From Desulfofustis sp964433645 (lineage in GTDB: Bacteria; Desulfobacterota; Desulfobulbia; Desulfobulbales; Desulfocapsaceae): a stretch of 17,639 nucleotides of DNA. The position numbers were made by a program, and so were the translations under genes. The notes under the pieces were generated by a model. It worked only from the letters and a program-made list of their open reading frames with translations, was not told the origin of the DNA and ran no database searches. Shown piece after piece: positions 7,804 to 14,497 of this stretch; the first letter of the stretch is position 1, and the number at the start of each line of letters is the position of its first letter. Where the stretch lies: positions 1 to 17,639 of the forward strand of contig CAYSSK010000083.1 in NCBI GenBank assembly GCA_964433645.1, given 5' to 3'.

Positions 7804-8571
7804 TCAGTCGATGATCCGCTGGGCGCCGTGGAAGACATTGAGCCGTTCCGGCCGGGCATAGGCGGCCAGGGTCATGCCGGCCCGGGCGGCAATGGCCAGG
7901 CCGAGTGAGGACGGTGCCGTGCGCGACATAACGATGGGGATGCGCATTCGGGCGCACTTGAGGACCATGTCCGAGGTCAGCCGGCCGGTGGTGTAGACGG
8001 CGGCCCGCGGCGAGGCTTTGCCGAGCAGGATGGCACCGAGGATTTTATCGACCGCGTTGTGCCGGCCGACATCCTCGTAGAAAGCCTGCAGCCGGCCGTC
8101 GGCCCAGAGACCGCAGCCGTGGACGCAATGCGTCCGCGGTCCGAGCGGCGAGGCCTGCAGCACCTGGCGGATAAAAGCCTTGATATCCGTGAAGCAGAGC
8201 GTGTATTCAAACGGCGGATCGATGACGCCGTCGAGCATTTCCCGCGGGATCTTCCCCGTTCCGCCGCAGCCGGAGGTGATGATCACCTCTTTGGGTTCGG
8301 TGGTTTCGACATCGGCATAGACCGAGATCTTGCCTTCCGGGCAGACGAGGACCTCTTTGACTTCCTCCGGCCGCTGCAGGTATCCTTGGCCAAAGAGAAA
8401 GCCGACACCGAATTCGGCCAAGCCGACCGGCAGCACCATCGAAGCGCCGATGACCACCTCGTTCAGCGTGATGGTGTAGGGGGTCTCGATGGCGATCTCT
8501 TCCTGGGTATCAATGCGGCTGTCCGGAGTAATGATCGTGGTCGGGTGGGTGATTGAGGCGGCTGTGGTCAT
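7804..8571 (-). CDS. fdhD: Formate dehydrogenase accessory sulfurtransferase FdhD
   Basis: FdhD transfers sulfur from the cysteine desulfurase IscS to the molybdenum/tungsten bis-MGD cofactor before its insertion into formate dehydrogenase. Family features seen are EFGVGFLFGQGY, the active-site loop TSGCGGTGK, YEDVGRHNAVDKILGA, TTGRLTSDMVLKCA, IPIVMSRTAPSSLG and the C-terminal RLNVFHG. The chosen ATG 8571 gives 255 residues, close to the family's usual length; ATG 8655 would add 28 residues with no family-like content. Neither start has a clear ribosome-binding site. The loop keeps only the first cysteine of the CxxC seen in the E. coli protein, while an extra CVHGC occurs later. It is divergent from mobB, which also serves molybdenum enzymes. 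Confidence 0.95.
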   Translation of the reverse strand: MTTAASITHPTTIITPDSRIDTQEEIAIETPYTITLNEVVIGASMVLPVGLAEFGVGFLFGQGYLQRPEEVKEVLVCPEGKISVYADVETTEPKEVIITSGCGGTGKIPREMLDGVIDPPFEYTLCFTDIKAFIRQVLQASPLGPRTHCVHGCGLWADGRLQAFYEDVGRHNAVDKILGAILLGKASPRAAVYTTGRLTSDMVLKCARMRIPIVMSRTAPSSLGLAIAARAGMTLAAYARPERLNVFHGAQRIID

Positions 8572-8762
8572 CGTGTCGGGTCGGCAGTGCTGTTTAACAA
8601 AGTCTTTGTGGCGGTTGTCGCCTGGCGGCACCAGCTCATACGAGCGGGTCGGCATCGCTATATGTAGCAGCTTTGCCCGAATTGTCCAATGGAATTGAGC
8701 GGCTTGTCTTTTCAGCGCACCGGTAAACCTGACGGGTTGAAAGATATGGCAGTGCTCGAGGC

Positions 8763-8836
8763 GGCTCGGTTATGCTGGACAATGCAGCCTCCGGCAGAAC
8801 CGCCCAGCCCGGGAAGTGATTTTCATATAAAAAACG
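8763..8836. other. Structured intergenic element, copy B (paired with copy A at 839-938)
   Basis: Pairings are 8763-8766 with 8806-8809, 8767-8771 with 8798-8802, and 8773-8778 with 8791-8796 (one G-U), with a 12-nt loop at 8779-8790. The 3' arm and the following AT-rich tail (8787-8836) match copy A closely. On the plus strand it ends 14 nt before the mobB ATG, next to its ribosome-binding site. On the minus strand it lies about 190 nt upstream of the chosen fdhD start. A role in molybdenum-cofactor gene control is conceivable, but copy A has no such neighbour. Confidence 0.5.
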
Positions 8837-8850
8837 AAAAGGGAGCAGTG

Positions 8851-9272
8851 ATGACGGCGATTGTCTCATTTATCGGCTGGCATGACAGCGGCAAGACGAC
8901 GCTTGCCGCTCATGTCGTATTTTCTCTGAAGCAGTTGGGCTATCGGGTCGGCGTGGTCAAGTCGAGCTGCGAATCGGGAATCGTCTTCGATACGCCGGGG
9001 ACCGACACCGACCGTCATCGACAGGCCGGGGCGGACGCGGTGATGCTGGTGGCGCCGGACCAGACGGTATTGAGGGCCGGACCGTGCAGTCTGCCGCTGA
9101 CGGCGCTGGTGCACCGCTATCTTCCCGATGTCGACATCGTCATTGGTGAAGGGTTCAAGCAGGCCCGGCAGATCGCCAAGATCGAAGTGGTGCGCAATCC
9201 GGAACAGATGCTGCGGCGGGAGGTGCACGGCGTGATCGCCGTGGCCACCGATCTGGAGATCGTTGCCGATTA
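8851..9272 (+). CDS. mobB: Molybdopterin-guanine dinucleotide biosynthesis protein B (3' end lost in gap)
   Basis: The 140 visible residues form a P-loop GTP-binding protein. The Walker A motif is GWHDSGKTT at 9-17, followed by a helix, VGVVKSS, then DTDRHRQAGADAVML and DIVIGEGFKQARQIAKIEV, the typical MobB order. MobB assists MobA in attaching GMP to molybdopterin to make the MGD cofactor used by formate dehydrogenases. ATG 8851 follows GGGAG at 5 nt; the frame is open further upstream but lacks family features. The gene runs into the N gap at 9273, so the last 20-30 residues are probably missing. Neighbour fdhD acts on the same cofactor. Confidence 0.92.
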
Positions 9273-9372
9273 NNNNNNNNNNNNNNNNNNNNNNNNNNNN
9301 NNNNNNNNNNNNNNNNNNNNNNNNNNNNNNNNNNNNNNNNNNNNNNNNNNNNNNNNNNNNNNNNNNNNNNNN
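9273..9372. other. Assembly gap of exactly 100 N
   Basis: A run of 100 undetermined bases. The round length suggests a scaffolding placeholder, so true distance is unknown. It removes the 3' ends of both mobB (plus) and serS (minus), which converge here. Confidence 0.98.
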
Positions 9373-10612
9373 CTTCCGGGATGGCGATGGTGCCGTCCTG
9401 CTGCTGATAGTTTTCCATGATCGCCACCATCGTTCGGCCGACCGCCAGGCCGGAGCCGTTCAGGGTGTGGACCAGCCTGCTTTTTTTCTGTCCCGCCGGG
9501 CGATAGCGGATGGCGCCGCGGCGGGCCTGGAAGTCGAGAAAATTGGAACATGACGAGATTTCCCGGTAGGCCTCCTGGCCGGGCAGCCAGACCTCGATGT
9601 CGTACGTCTTCGTTGCGGAAAAGCCCAGATCACCGGAGCAGAGGGTGACCACTCGATAGTGCAGGCCGAGCACTTGCAGGACTTTTTCGGCATCGGCCAG
9701 CAACGACTCGAGTTCGGCAAACGAGGTTTCCGGCGTGGTGAACTTGACCAGTTCCACCTTGTTGAACTGATGCTGCCTGATGAGGCCTCTGGTGTCGCGC
9801 CCGTAAGAGCCGGCCTCGGAGCGGAAACAGGGGGTATAGGAGGTGTATTTGACCGGCAGCTGCCCCTCTTCCAGCGTCTCGTCGCGGTGGATGTTGGTAA
9901 CCGGCACTTCGGCGGTCGGGATCAGATAGAGATCCCAGTCCTTGATCTTGAACAGGTCTTCCTCGAATTTCGGCAATTGGCCGGTCGCCGTCATCGTTGC
10001 CGAATTGACCAGCACCGGCGGCATGATTTCGGTATAGCCGTGCTCGGTGGTCTGCAGATCGAGCATGAAGTTGATCAGGGCCCGTTCCAGCCGCGCGGCA
10101 AAACCTGACAGCACGGCAAAGCGAGCCCCGGAAATCTTGGCGGCCCGCTCGAAATCGAGAATGCCCAGGTCGACACCGATCTCCCAATGCGCCTTGGGAG
10201 TAAAAGAAAAAGACGGTTTAACGCCCCAGGTCTTGATCTCGATATTGTCGCTGTCGTCGTGACCCGAGGGCACAGAGTCGTCGCAGAGATTGGGGATGGA
10301 CAGCACGATATCCTGGAGCTGCTCCTGGATGCCGGTCAGTTTTTCATCGAGTTCCTTGATCCGGTTGTTGGCCGCCTTCATCTCTTCAATGAGCGGCTCA
10401 GCCTGCCGGTCCTCGCCGTTTTTCTTCAGCCCGGCGATCTCCCGGGAGACCGTGTTCCTCCGGTTTTTCAGGCTTTCGACGTCGCCCAGGGCCGCCAATC
10501 GGCTGGCGTCCAGTTCCATGAAGCGGTCGAGCGGCTCGGTGTCTGCTCCGCGCTGTGCGGTTTTGGCCTTGACCAGATCGATGTTCTCGCGGATGAATCG
10601 TAGCTCATGCAT
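9373..10612 (-). CDS. serS: Serine--tRNA ligase (3' end lost in gap)
   Basis: This class II aminoacyl-tRNA synthetase charges tRNA-Ser (and tRNA-Sec) with serine. About 413 residues are visible. The N-terminal long antiparallel coiled coil that grips the tRNA variable arm covers roughly 30-105. The catalytic core has TAEVPVTN, motif 2 (CFRSEAGSYGRDTRGLIRQH), ISSCSNFLDFQARR and motif 3 (GSGLAVGRTMVAIMENYQ). Homologs end about 15 residues after the last visible Pro-Glu, so only the extreme C-terminus is lost. ATG 10612 (MHELRFIREN) matches where homologs start, though no Shine-Dalgarno is obvious. It is divergent from tatC, with inverted repeats in the shared upstream region. Confidence 0.96.
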
Positions 10613-10637
10613 GGTATCGTGTCGAACGTTCGGTTGC

Positions 10638-10660
10638 GCATCGGCGCTCGAGGCCGATGC
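10638..10660. repeat. Inverted repeat in the serS leader
   Basis: GCATCGGC (10638-10645) and GCCGATGC (10653-10660) form a perfect 8-bp stem with a 7-nt loop, 26 bp upstream of the serS ATG. Next to it lies the 10-bp palindrome CGAACGTTCG (10623-10632). No T run follows, so this is not a terminator; it may be an operator or leader hairpin. Confidence 0.4.
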
Positions 10661-10811
10661 CGGATTGTCTGGCTGCGGGTGTCGTTACTCGCGCAGGCAA
10701 GCGTAAGGTGTGTCGATACGCCGGGAAATGATCCTAAAACAGGGGGCTGCGCGTTCGAGAGCATTGTTTAGCACGGCTTGCTGACGAGTGCAACCTCTAT
10801 CAAATTGCTTT

Positions 10812-10842
10812 TCCCCGGTGCATCTGATATTTTCACCGGGGA
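10812..10842. repeat. Inverted repeat upstream of tatC
   Basis: TCCCCGGTG (10812-10820) and CACCGGGGA (10834-10842) form a perfect 9-bp stem around a 13-nt AT-rich loop, about 70 bp upstream of the tatC ATG. Neither strand has a following T run. The rest of the 297-bp serS/tatC intergenic region shows no gene. Confidence 0.42.
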
Positions 10843-10909
10843 CAGGAAAGGGCAAGGCAGCTCCGGTCTTGCCGAGATCAACAGCAGATGTATGGGACGA
10901 ACAGGAACG

Positions 10910-11605
10910 ATGCAATCACCGCCGGCGCTGGTCATCTTCATCAATGAAGTGCGGAAGTCGATCCGCAGCCTGTTCATCACCATCATCGGCGGTACCGCAC
11001 TGGTCTTTTTCCTCACTCCCCGACTCCTTGAACTCGTCCAGTCCCACCTTGCCGAAAAGCTCTACTTTTTCAGTGTGCCGGGGCCGTTTCTCGCCCATGT
11101 CAAGCTGGCCCTGTTCGGCGCCTTGTTCGTCCTGATGCCGTGGATCATCGTCATTTTCCTGCGGGCGGTCGGCAAACCCTTCAAGGTGACCCGGAGCCAG
11201 CTGCTGCTGTTCAGTGTGTTTACCTGCCTGTTGTTTTACGCCGGGACGATCTTCTGCTATTTCGTCACGTTACCGTTCGGCATCAATTTTCTGCTCGGTT
11301 TCGGCTCCGAGGAGCTCAAACCGGTCATCTCCATCGGTCGGTTCGTCAATTTCGTCACCGTGTTCATCCTGGTGTTCGGTATTGTCTTTGAGTTGCCGGT
11401 GCTGATGGTATTCACCGCTCGGGTCGGCCTGGTCACCCGTCGCTTTTTCGCCAGGAACCGCCGCTACGCGGTTTTGCTGATGGCCATCCTGGCCGCCGTG
11501 CTGACCCCGACGCCGGATGTCGTCAATATGATGCTGATGGGGGGGCCGCTCTACTTGTTGTATGAAGTGGGGATTATCATTCTGAGGGTCATGAGGATTC
11601 CTTAG
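10910..11605 (+). CDS. tatC: Sec-independent protein translocase TatC
   Basis: TatC is the polytopic receptor of the twin-arginine pathway, which exports folded, often cofactor-bearing proteins such as molybdenum formate dehydrogenases. The 231-residue product has six hydrophobic segments (about 18-37, 62-86, 98-126, 143-168, 186-200, 206-227). Family motifs include the loop FFSVPGPF near 53-60, CYFVTLPFGINFLLGF (116-131), FGIVFELPVL (156-165), RRYAVLLMAILAAVLTP (184-200) and PLYLLYEVGI. The Glu of FELP is kept. The usual N-terminal HLxELR appears as FINEVRKS, so the leading His is absent. ATG 10910 fits this alignment better than ATG 10892. No tatA or tatB lies beside it. Confidence 0.9.
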   Translation: MQSPPALVIFINEVRKSIRSLFITIIGGTALVFFLTPRLLELVQSHLAEKLYFFSVPGPFLAHVKLALFGALFVLMPWIIVIFLRAVGKPFKVTRSQLLLFSVFTCLLFYAGTIFCYFVTLPFGINFLLGFGSEELKPVISIGRFVNFVTVFILVFGIVFELPVLMVFTARVGLVTRRFFARNRRYAVLLMAILAAVLTPTPDVVNMMLMGGPLYLLYEVGIIILRVMRIP

Positions 11606-11674
11606 CGGCTCGCCCGCCAGGATGCCCTCTGGTGAACTGAGTCCCTTGGCCGCGGCGAAAAACAGAAGAGGTGG

Positions 11675-12088
11675 TCAGTCGAATTCTTCCAGGGGAAAAC
11701 CGTTTTCGGCCAACAGAGCGGCAGTGACGCCGAGGGCGCTGACGCCGCATGACGGACTGCGGGCCTTCAGACAGATTGCAGAAACCGGTTGGCCGCGGGC
11801 GATGCTCACTACCTGCTCGGCGCCGGTGATAAACTGCCGGGTGACGTCGCTGCCGTCGCTACAGATAACAGCCGCGCGGCCTCTGAGCACGTCCGCGCCA
11901 TCGCCGCCGATCAGGTTGGCAGCACAGCGCGGTGTCGCCAGACCGCCCAGCTGCTCGGGACAGACCGGCAGCCAGATCGTCCCTTCGAGTCGTCGCAAAC
12001 AGGGAGTGCTGGCTTTGCCGCGCCCATCGTAACGGGTATAAAGACCGGTCAGACAGGCGCTGACAAGGACAATCGGGATATCGGTCAT
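11675..12088 (-). CDS. DUF523 / TudS-like cysteine-rich protein
   Basis: This 137-residue protein has the DUF523 landmarks: SACLTG with Cys12, YDG near 20, PVCPEQLGGL with Cys43 and Glu45, PR at 53-54, DVTRQFITGA at 81-90, and ICLKARSPSCG with Cys106 and Cys114. One characterised member, TudS, is a [4Fe-4S] enzyme that removes sulfur from 2-thiouracil, and the corresponding cysteines and glutamate seem to be present here. Whether this protein has that activity is inference. ATG 12088 is preceded by GGAG at 9 nt; an upstream in-frame ATG at 12157 gives no family-like sequence and would overrun the divergent ftsB promoter region. It converges with tatC. Confidence 0.87.
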   Translation of the reverse strand: MTDIPIVLVSACLTGLYTRYDGRGKASTPCLRRLEGTIWLPVCPEQLGGLATPRCAANLIGGDGADVLRGRAAVICSDGSDVTRQFITGAEQVVSIARGQPVSAICLKARSPSCGVSALGVTAALLAENGFPLEEFD

Positions 12089-12179
12089 AATGGCGTGCTC
12101 CGTTCCGGTCGTATCGGCCGCTGCGGTCGAGACCGTGTTGGCCGTTGAACCCTGCAATGCTGCAGGTGATAATACTGAT

Positions 12180-12521
12180 ATGCAAACGAGAAAGAAACCG
12201 AAAAAGAAGCTGACGCCGCTCCAGGAAAACCGGTTGTTGAAGATTTCCCTGTTGATCGTGAGCCTGCTGCTGCTGTGGCTGCTCCTGGCCCCGGGTACCG
12301 GGGTGTTCGGTCTGTTGAAGTTGCGGCAAGAGACGGTTCGCCTGGAGCAACAGACGCAGGAGTTGATCGACAGTAACGAGGAGTTGCGGGCAGAGATCGA
12401 TCGATTGAAGAACGATCCTGACTATTTGGAACGGATCGCCCGGGAGAAATACGGGCTGCTCAAGAAAAACGAACAGATGTTCGATTTTTCCCGTTCGGGC
12501 AACGATGATTCCGCGGATTGA
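12180..12521 (+). CDS. ftsB: FtsB/DivIC-like septum formation protein
   Basis: This 113-residue bitopic protein has a basic cytoplasmic N-terminus (about 1-20, rich in Lys/Arg), one transmembrane helix at about 22-42, a coiled coil at about 45-85 (LRQETVRLEQQTQELIDSNEEL) and the family end motif DPDYLERIAREKYGLLKKNE. FtsB/DivIC proteins pair with FtsL and FtsQ in the divisome and help switch on septal cell-wall synthesis. ATG 12180 is chosen because the basic tail and membrane helix follow directly; an AGGTG sequence lies 13 nt upstream. The ortholog name is by family resemblance. A hairpin covers its stop codon. Confidence 0.86.
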   Translation: MQTRKKPKKKLTPLQENRLLKISLLIVSLLLLWLLLAPGTGVFGLLKLRQETVRLEQQTQELIDSNEELRAEIDRLKNDPDYLERIAREKYGLLKKNEQMFDFSRSGNDDSAD

Positions 12522-12535
12522 TCATGTCCGCGGAA
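12509..12535. other. Hairpin over the ftsB stop codon
   Basis: TTCCGCGGA (12509-12517) pairs perfectly with TCCGCGGAA (12527-12535), with a 9-nt loop holding the TGA. No T run follows. A second perfect hairpin, GGTCCC/GGGACC with a 3-nt loop, lies at 12618-12632, before the fmdB end. These may protect or end the two converging transcripts. Confidence 0.35.
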
Positions 12536-12646
12536 CAGTGCTCTGTGCCGGCCATAAACAAACCACCGCCCCTTCCGTCGTATCCGGCCGGTCGGCGTCT
12601 TTCGTCTCAGCGTGTCTGGTCCCACCGGGACCGAAGATCAACTCGC

Positions 12647-12862
12647 TCAGGAGAATCCGGATCGTCCGCAGGGCGCGGCCGATGGCGCCGAGGGCAGGGT
12701 AGCAGAGCCGCCGGTACCCACCTTGAAGCTGCCGGCCGACAAAATCTTCTTGACTGCATCGCTTTGACACTTGGCACACAGAACGGCGGAGGTATCCGTT
12801 GAGGAGCGAAGCGTTTCAAACTGGTGCCCGCACGATGTACAGATAAATTCGTAGATTGGCAT
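12647..12862 (-). CDS. FmdB-family zinc-ribbon protein
   Basis: This 71-residue protein begins MPIYEFIC, the hallmark of the FmdB/CxxC-CxxC-SSSS family. The zinc-ribbon cysteines are Cys8, Cys11, Cys29 and Cys32, followed by the KKILSAGSFK segment and a low-complexity Ser/Ala/Pro tail. The family was named from a regulator near formylmethanofuran dehydrogenase genes, but its true role is mostly unknown. ATG 12862 is chosen because MPIYEF is the conserved start; the TTG two codons earlier is not needed. A 22-bp dyad lies 38-59 bp upstream and may be an operator. It converges with ftsB. Confidence 0.88.
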   Translation of the reverse strand: MPIYEFICTSCGHQFETLRSSTDTSAVLCAKCQSDAVKKILSAGSFKVGTGGSATLPSAPSAAPCGRSGFS

Positions 12863-12899
12863 GATCAACCCGAGTGTTTGTCTGGAAAGAGGGGATAAC

Positions 12900-12921
12900 T
12901 ATTACAGCGAATAGTGTAATA
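12900..12921. promoter_or_regulatory. Candidate operator upstream of the FmdB-family gene
   Basis: TATTACA (12900-12906) and TGTAATA (12915-12921) are perfect inverted arms 8 bp apart. A nested dyad ACTATT/AATAGT (12898-12903 and 12910-12915) overlaps it. It is AT-rich against GC-rich surroundings and sits where the fmdB promoter should be. Confidence 0.4.
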
Positions 12922-12958
12922 CATGGGCCAAAAAAATAAAGGCTCTCTCAGAAAGAAA

Positions 12959-12989
12959 CGATTTCGACCCCCGGGCGATTGTCGAATCG
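12959..12989 (-). terminator. Possible terminator of the two-CW HTH gene
   Basis: On the minus strand, CGATTCGAC (12989-12981) pairs with GTCGAAATCG (12968-12959, one bulge) and is followed by the pyrimidine-rich TTTCTTTCT. It begins 48 nt after the HTH stop codon. The interrupted T run makes it weak. Confidence 0.33.
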
Positions 12990-13036
12990 ACTGCCTGTGC
13001 CTCAGCGGGGCGCCGGCACGGCCGATGGTTTATCGT

Positions 13037-13408
13037 CTATTCGATGAGCCGCTGAAAGATTGAGCAATCGCGGCAGATAGCGATTTTTTCCCGGTAGGAT
13101 GAATCACTGGTACAGTCGCACAAGGTGCCGCACAAAAACCAGCACAGATCGCCGCTCTGAAACTCCCAGGCCGGGCAGGCTTCCTTGTCCGGACACGTTT
13201 TTTGATCCCAGCAGGGGCTCAGCTGCTTGTTTCTGCCCCGTTGCTTGATGAGCAGGAAATACAGTTGGCGCTCGATGTGGGCAGGAATGGACCGCCACCC
13301 CTGCTCATAGCTGTGGATGGTTTTGAGTGACATGCCAAGCAGCGCTGCCAGTTGTTTCTGGGTCTTTCCGAGATTTCGACGGATACCGCTGAATTCTGAT
13401 TTTTCCAT
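13037..13408 (-). CDS. XRE-type HTH protein with cysteine-rich 'two-CW' domain
   Basis: This 123-residue protein has two parts. Residues about 8-45 are a Cro/cI-type helix-turn-helix (TQKQLAALLGMSLKTIHSYEQGW). Residues 66-118 form a cysteine-rich module with nine cysteines (66, 72, 78, 89, 93, 97, 99, 112, 115), including the two Cys-Trp pairs CWDQ and CWFL and the string CPAWEF. I recognise this as the two-CW domain found in deltaproteobacteria and related anaerobes; it probably binds a metal or Fe-S cluster, but no function is established. ATG 13408 has AGG 8 nt upstream. An inverted repeat at 13442-13465 close to its start could be its own operator. It is divergent from the glycosylase gene. 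Confidence 0.85.
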   Translation of the reverse strand: MEKSEFSGIRRNLGKTQKQLAALLGMSLKTIHSYEQGWRSIPAHIERQLYFLLIKQRGRNKQLSPCWDQKTCPDKEACPAWEFQSGDLCWFLCGTLCDCTSDSSYREKIAICRDCSIFQRLIE

Positions 13409-13441
13409 GGTAACGACCTGAGAAAAGATGAACGGGAAGGT

Positions 13442-13465
13442 TCAGAGTATATGCTCAATATCTGA
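13442..13465. promoter_or_regulatory. Candidate autoregulatory operator of the two-CW HTH gene
   Basis: TCAGAGTAT (13442-13450) pairs with ATATCTGA (13458-13465), with one bulge and a 7-nt spacer. The nearby CTCA-N5-TGAG overlaps it, and the minus strand reads TATACT here, a plausible -10. The location 34-57 bp upstream of an XRE-type gene fits self-repression. The rest of 13409-13678 shows no gene; 13632-13657 is A/C-rich with repeated AACAA units. Confidence 0.35.
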
Positions 13466-13678
13466 GTTTATACCACAAAGAGGGAGGGCATGCTGTGCTT
13501 TTTTCATACTCGATGCAAGAAAGTTACGAACCGGCGATGGAGTGCGCCGGCCGGATGCGCTCAGGCGGTAACGGAGCGGAAATGTCTTGGCCGTCGTTGA
13601 GGAGGCGGGTACTATCCGGATGGCGGTGTAACGACAACAAACAACAAGAAACAACAATGATATGACGAGTACATTGTC

Positions 13679-14497
13679 ATGACCCGCGGCCACTTGCTCA
13701 GACAGTTGTACGCCCTTGTGCACTATCACCGGAGTTGCGGGCTAACGGGGTATCGCTGCAAGGAAACAGCGGAGCAGACCCTGAACGCGCTTGCTTGGTT
13801 TGCGACGGCCCCGCCGCCGCTGCCGCAAGATGCGCCTGCTGCGCAAGAGCCGGCGACACGGATCGATGCCGAGGCGGTTGACGTCCCCCGCGTTATCCCT
13901 GATCTGCGCCACATCACTGCTGAAATCACCGGTTGCCGGAATTGTCCGCTGCATCATGAACGTGTTGTCGCGACACCCGGCAACGGGGCGCTTCGGCCGA
14001 ACGTGCTGGTGGTCGGCGAGTGGCTGCGGGTTCCAGCCGCGCAGAACGTGGTTGCCGGCACGTTGTTCGGTGTCGAAGAAGACCGGATGCTCAATCGTAT
14101 GACGGCCGCCATTGGTTTGACCGCAGATGATGTCTTTGTCACCAATATCATCAAGTGCGCCGTGCCGGATGCTCTTCGGCCGAGCGAAGAACAGGCAGCC
14201 GTCTGCGCCGTCTACGCGAAACGGCAGATCGAGCTGCTTGCCCCGGCCATCGTCTTGGCCATGGGGACAATGGCCGCCCGCATCCTGACCGGGGTCGAGC
14301 GCCCGCTTTCCATGCTGCGGGGGCGAGTGAGCGGCTGTCGCCTGACGTCCGGAGCTGAGTTGCCCGTGGTGGCGACATATCATCCGTCATTTTTATTGGC
14401 GAACCCGGAAATGAAACAGGCGGCATGGTCCGATCTGCAGCTGGTGCGCACCGTCCTGCAGCGAGTCGCCGCCCCTTCTGTCAGCGCATCGCGATAA
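13679..14497 (+). CDS. Uracil-DNA glycosylase-like protein (family 4-like, Fe-S)
   Basis: This 272-residue protein has a helical N-terminal part (1-42), a Pro/Ala-rich linker (45-60) and a glycosylase domain (80-265). The four [4Fe-4S] ligands of family 4 enzymes are present with normal spacing: Cys86, Cys89, Cys160 and Cys176 (the last two 16 apart). TNIIKC (155-160) and the HPS motif TYHPSFLL (233-240) are kept. The first active-site motif, usually GEAPG followed by PFVG-AG, reads GEWLR (113-117) and LFGVEEDRML instead, so the uracil pocket may differ. ATG 13679 is the first start after an in-frame stop at 13658; no clear ribosome-binding site. Its 3' end overlaps the PqqD-like gene tail-to-tail by 17 bp. 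Base excision repair is the likely setting; substrate is uncertain. Confidence 0.85.
   Translation: MTRGHLLRQLYALVHYHRSCGLTGYRCKETAEQTLNALAWFATAPPPLPQDAPAAQEPATRIDAEAVDVPRVIPDLRHITAEITGCRNCPLHHERVVATPGNGALRPNVLVVGEWLRVPAAQNVVAGTLFGVEEDRMLNRMTAAIGLTADDVFVTNIIKCAVPDALRPSEEQAAVCAVYAKRQIELLAPAIVLAMGTMAARILTGVERPLSMLRGRVSGCRLTSGAELPVVATYHPSFLLANPEMKQAAWSDLQLVRTVLQRVAAPSVSASR

Noticed and set aside
8718..8745. SRP-RNA-like string (CCCGTCAGG on the minus strand)
   Set aside because: The following AGGAAGCAG loop partner and the closing stem are missing, so it is not an SRP RNA.
8763..8836. Copy B as a standard molybdenum-cofactor riboswitch
   Set aside because: Location next to mobB/fdhD is suggestive, but I cannot verify the conserved core, and copy A lies next to a gene with no molybdenum link.
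13632..13657. A/C-rich AACAA repeats before the glycosylase gene as a CRISPR or satellite repeat
   Set aside because: Units are only 5 bp and imperfect, with no spacers; simple low-complexity leader DNA is enough.
13442..13729. A 95-codon minus-strand frame between the HTH gene and the glycosylase
   Set aside because: It overlaps the glycosylase start, has no ribosome-binding site and shows no recognisable domain.
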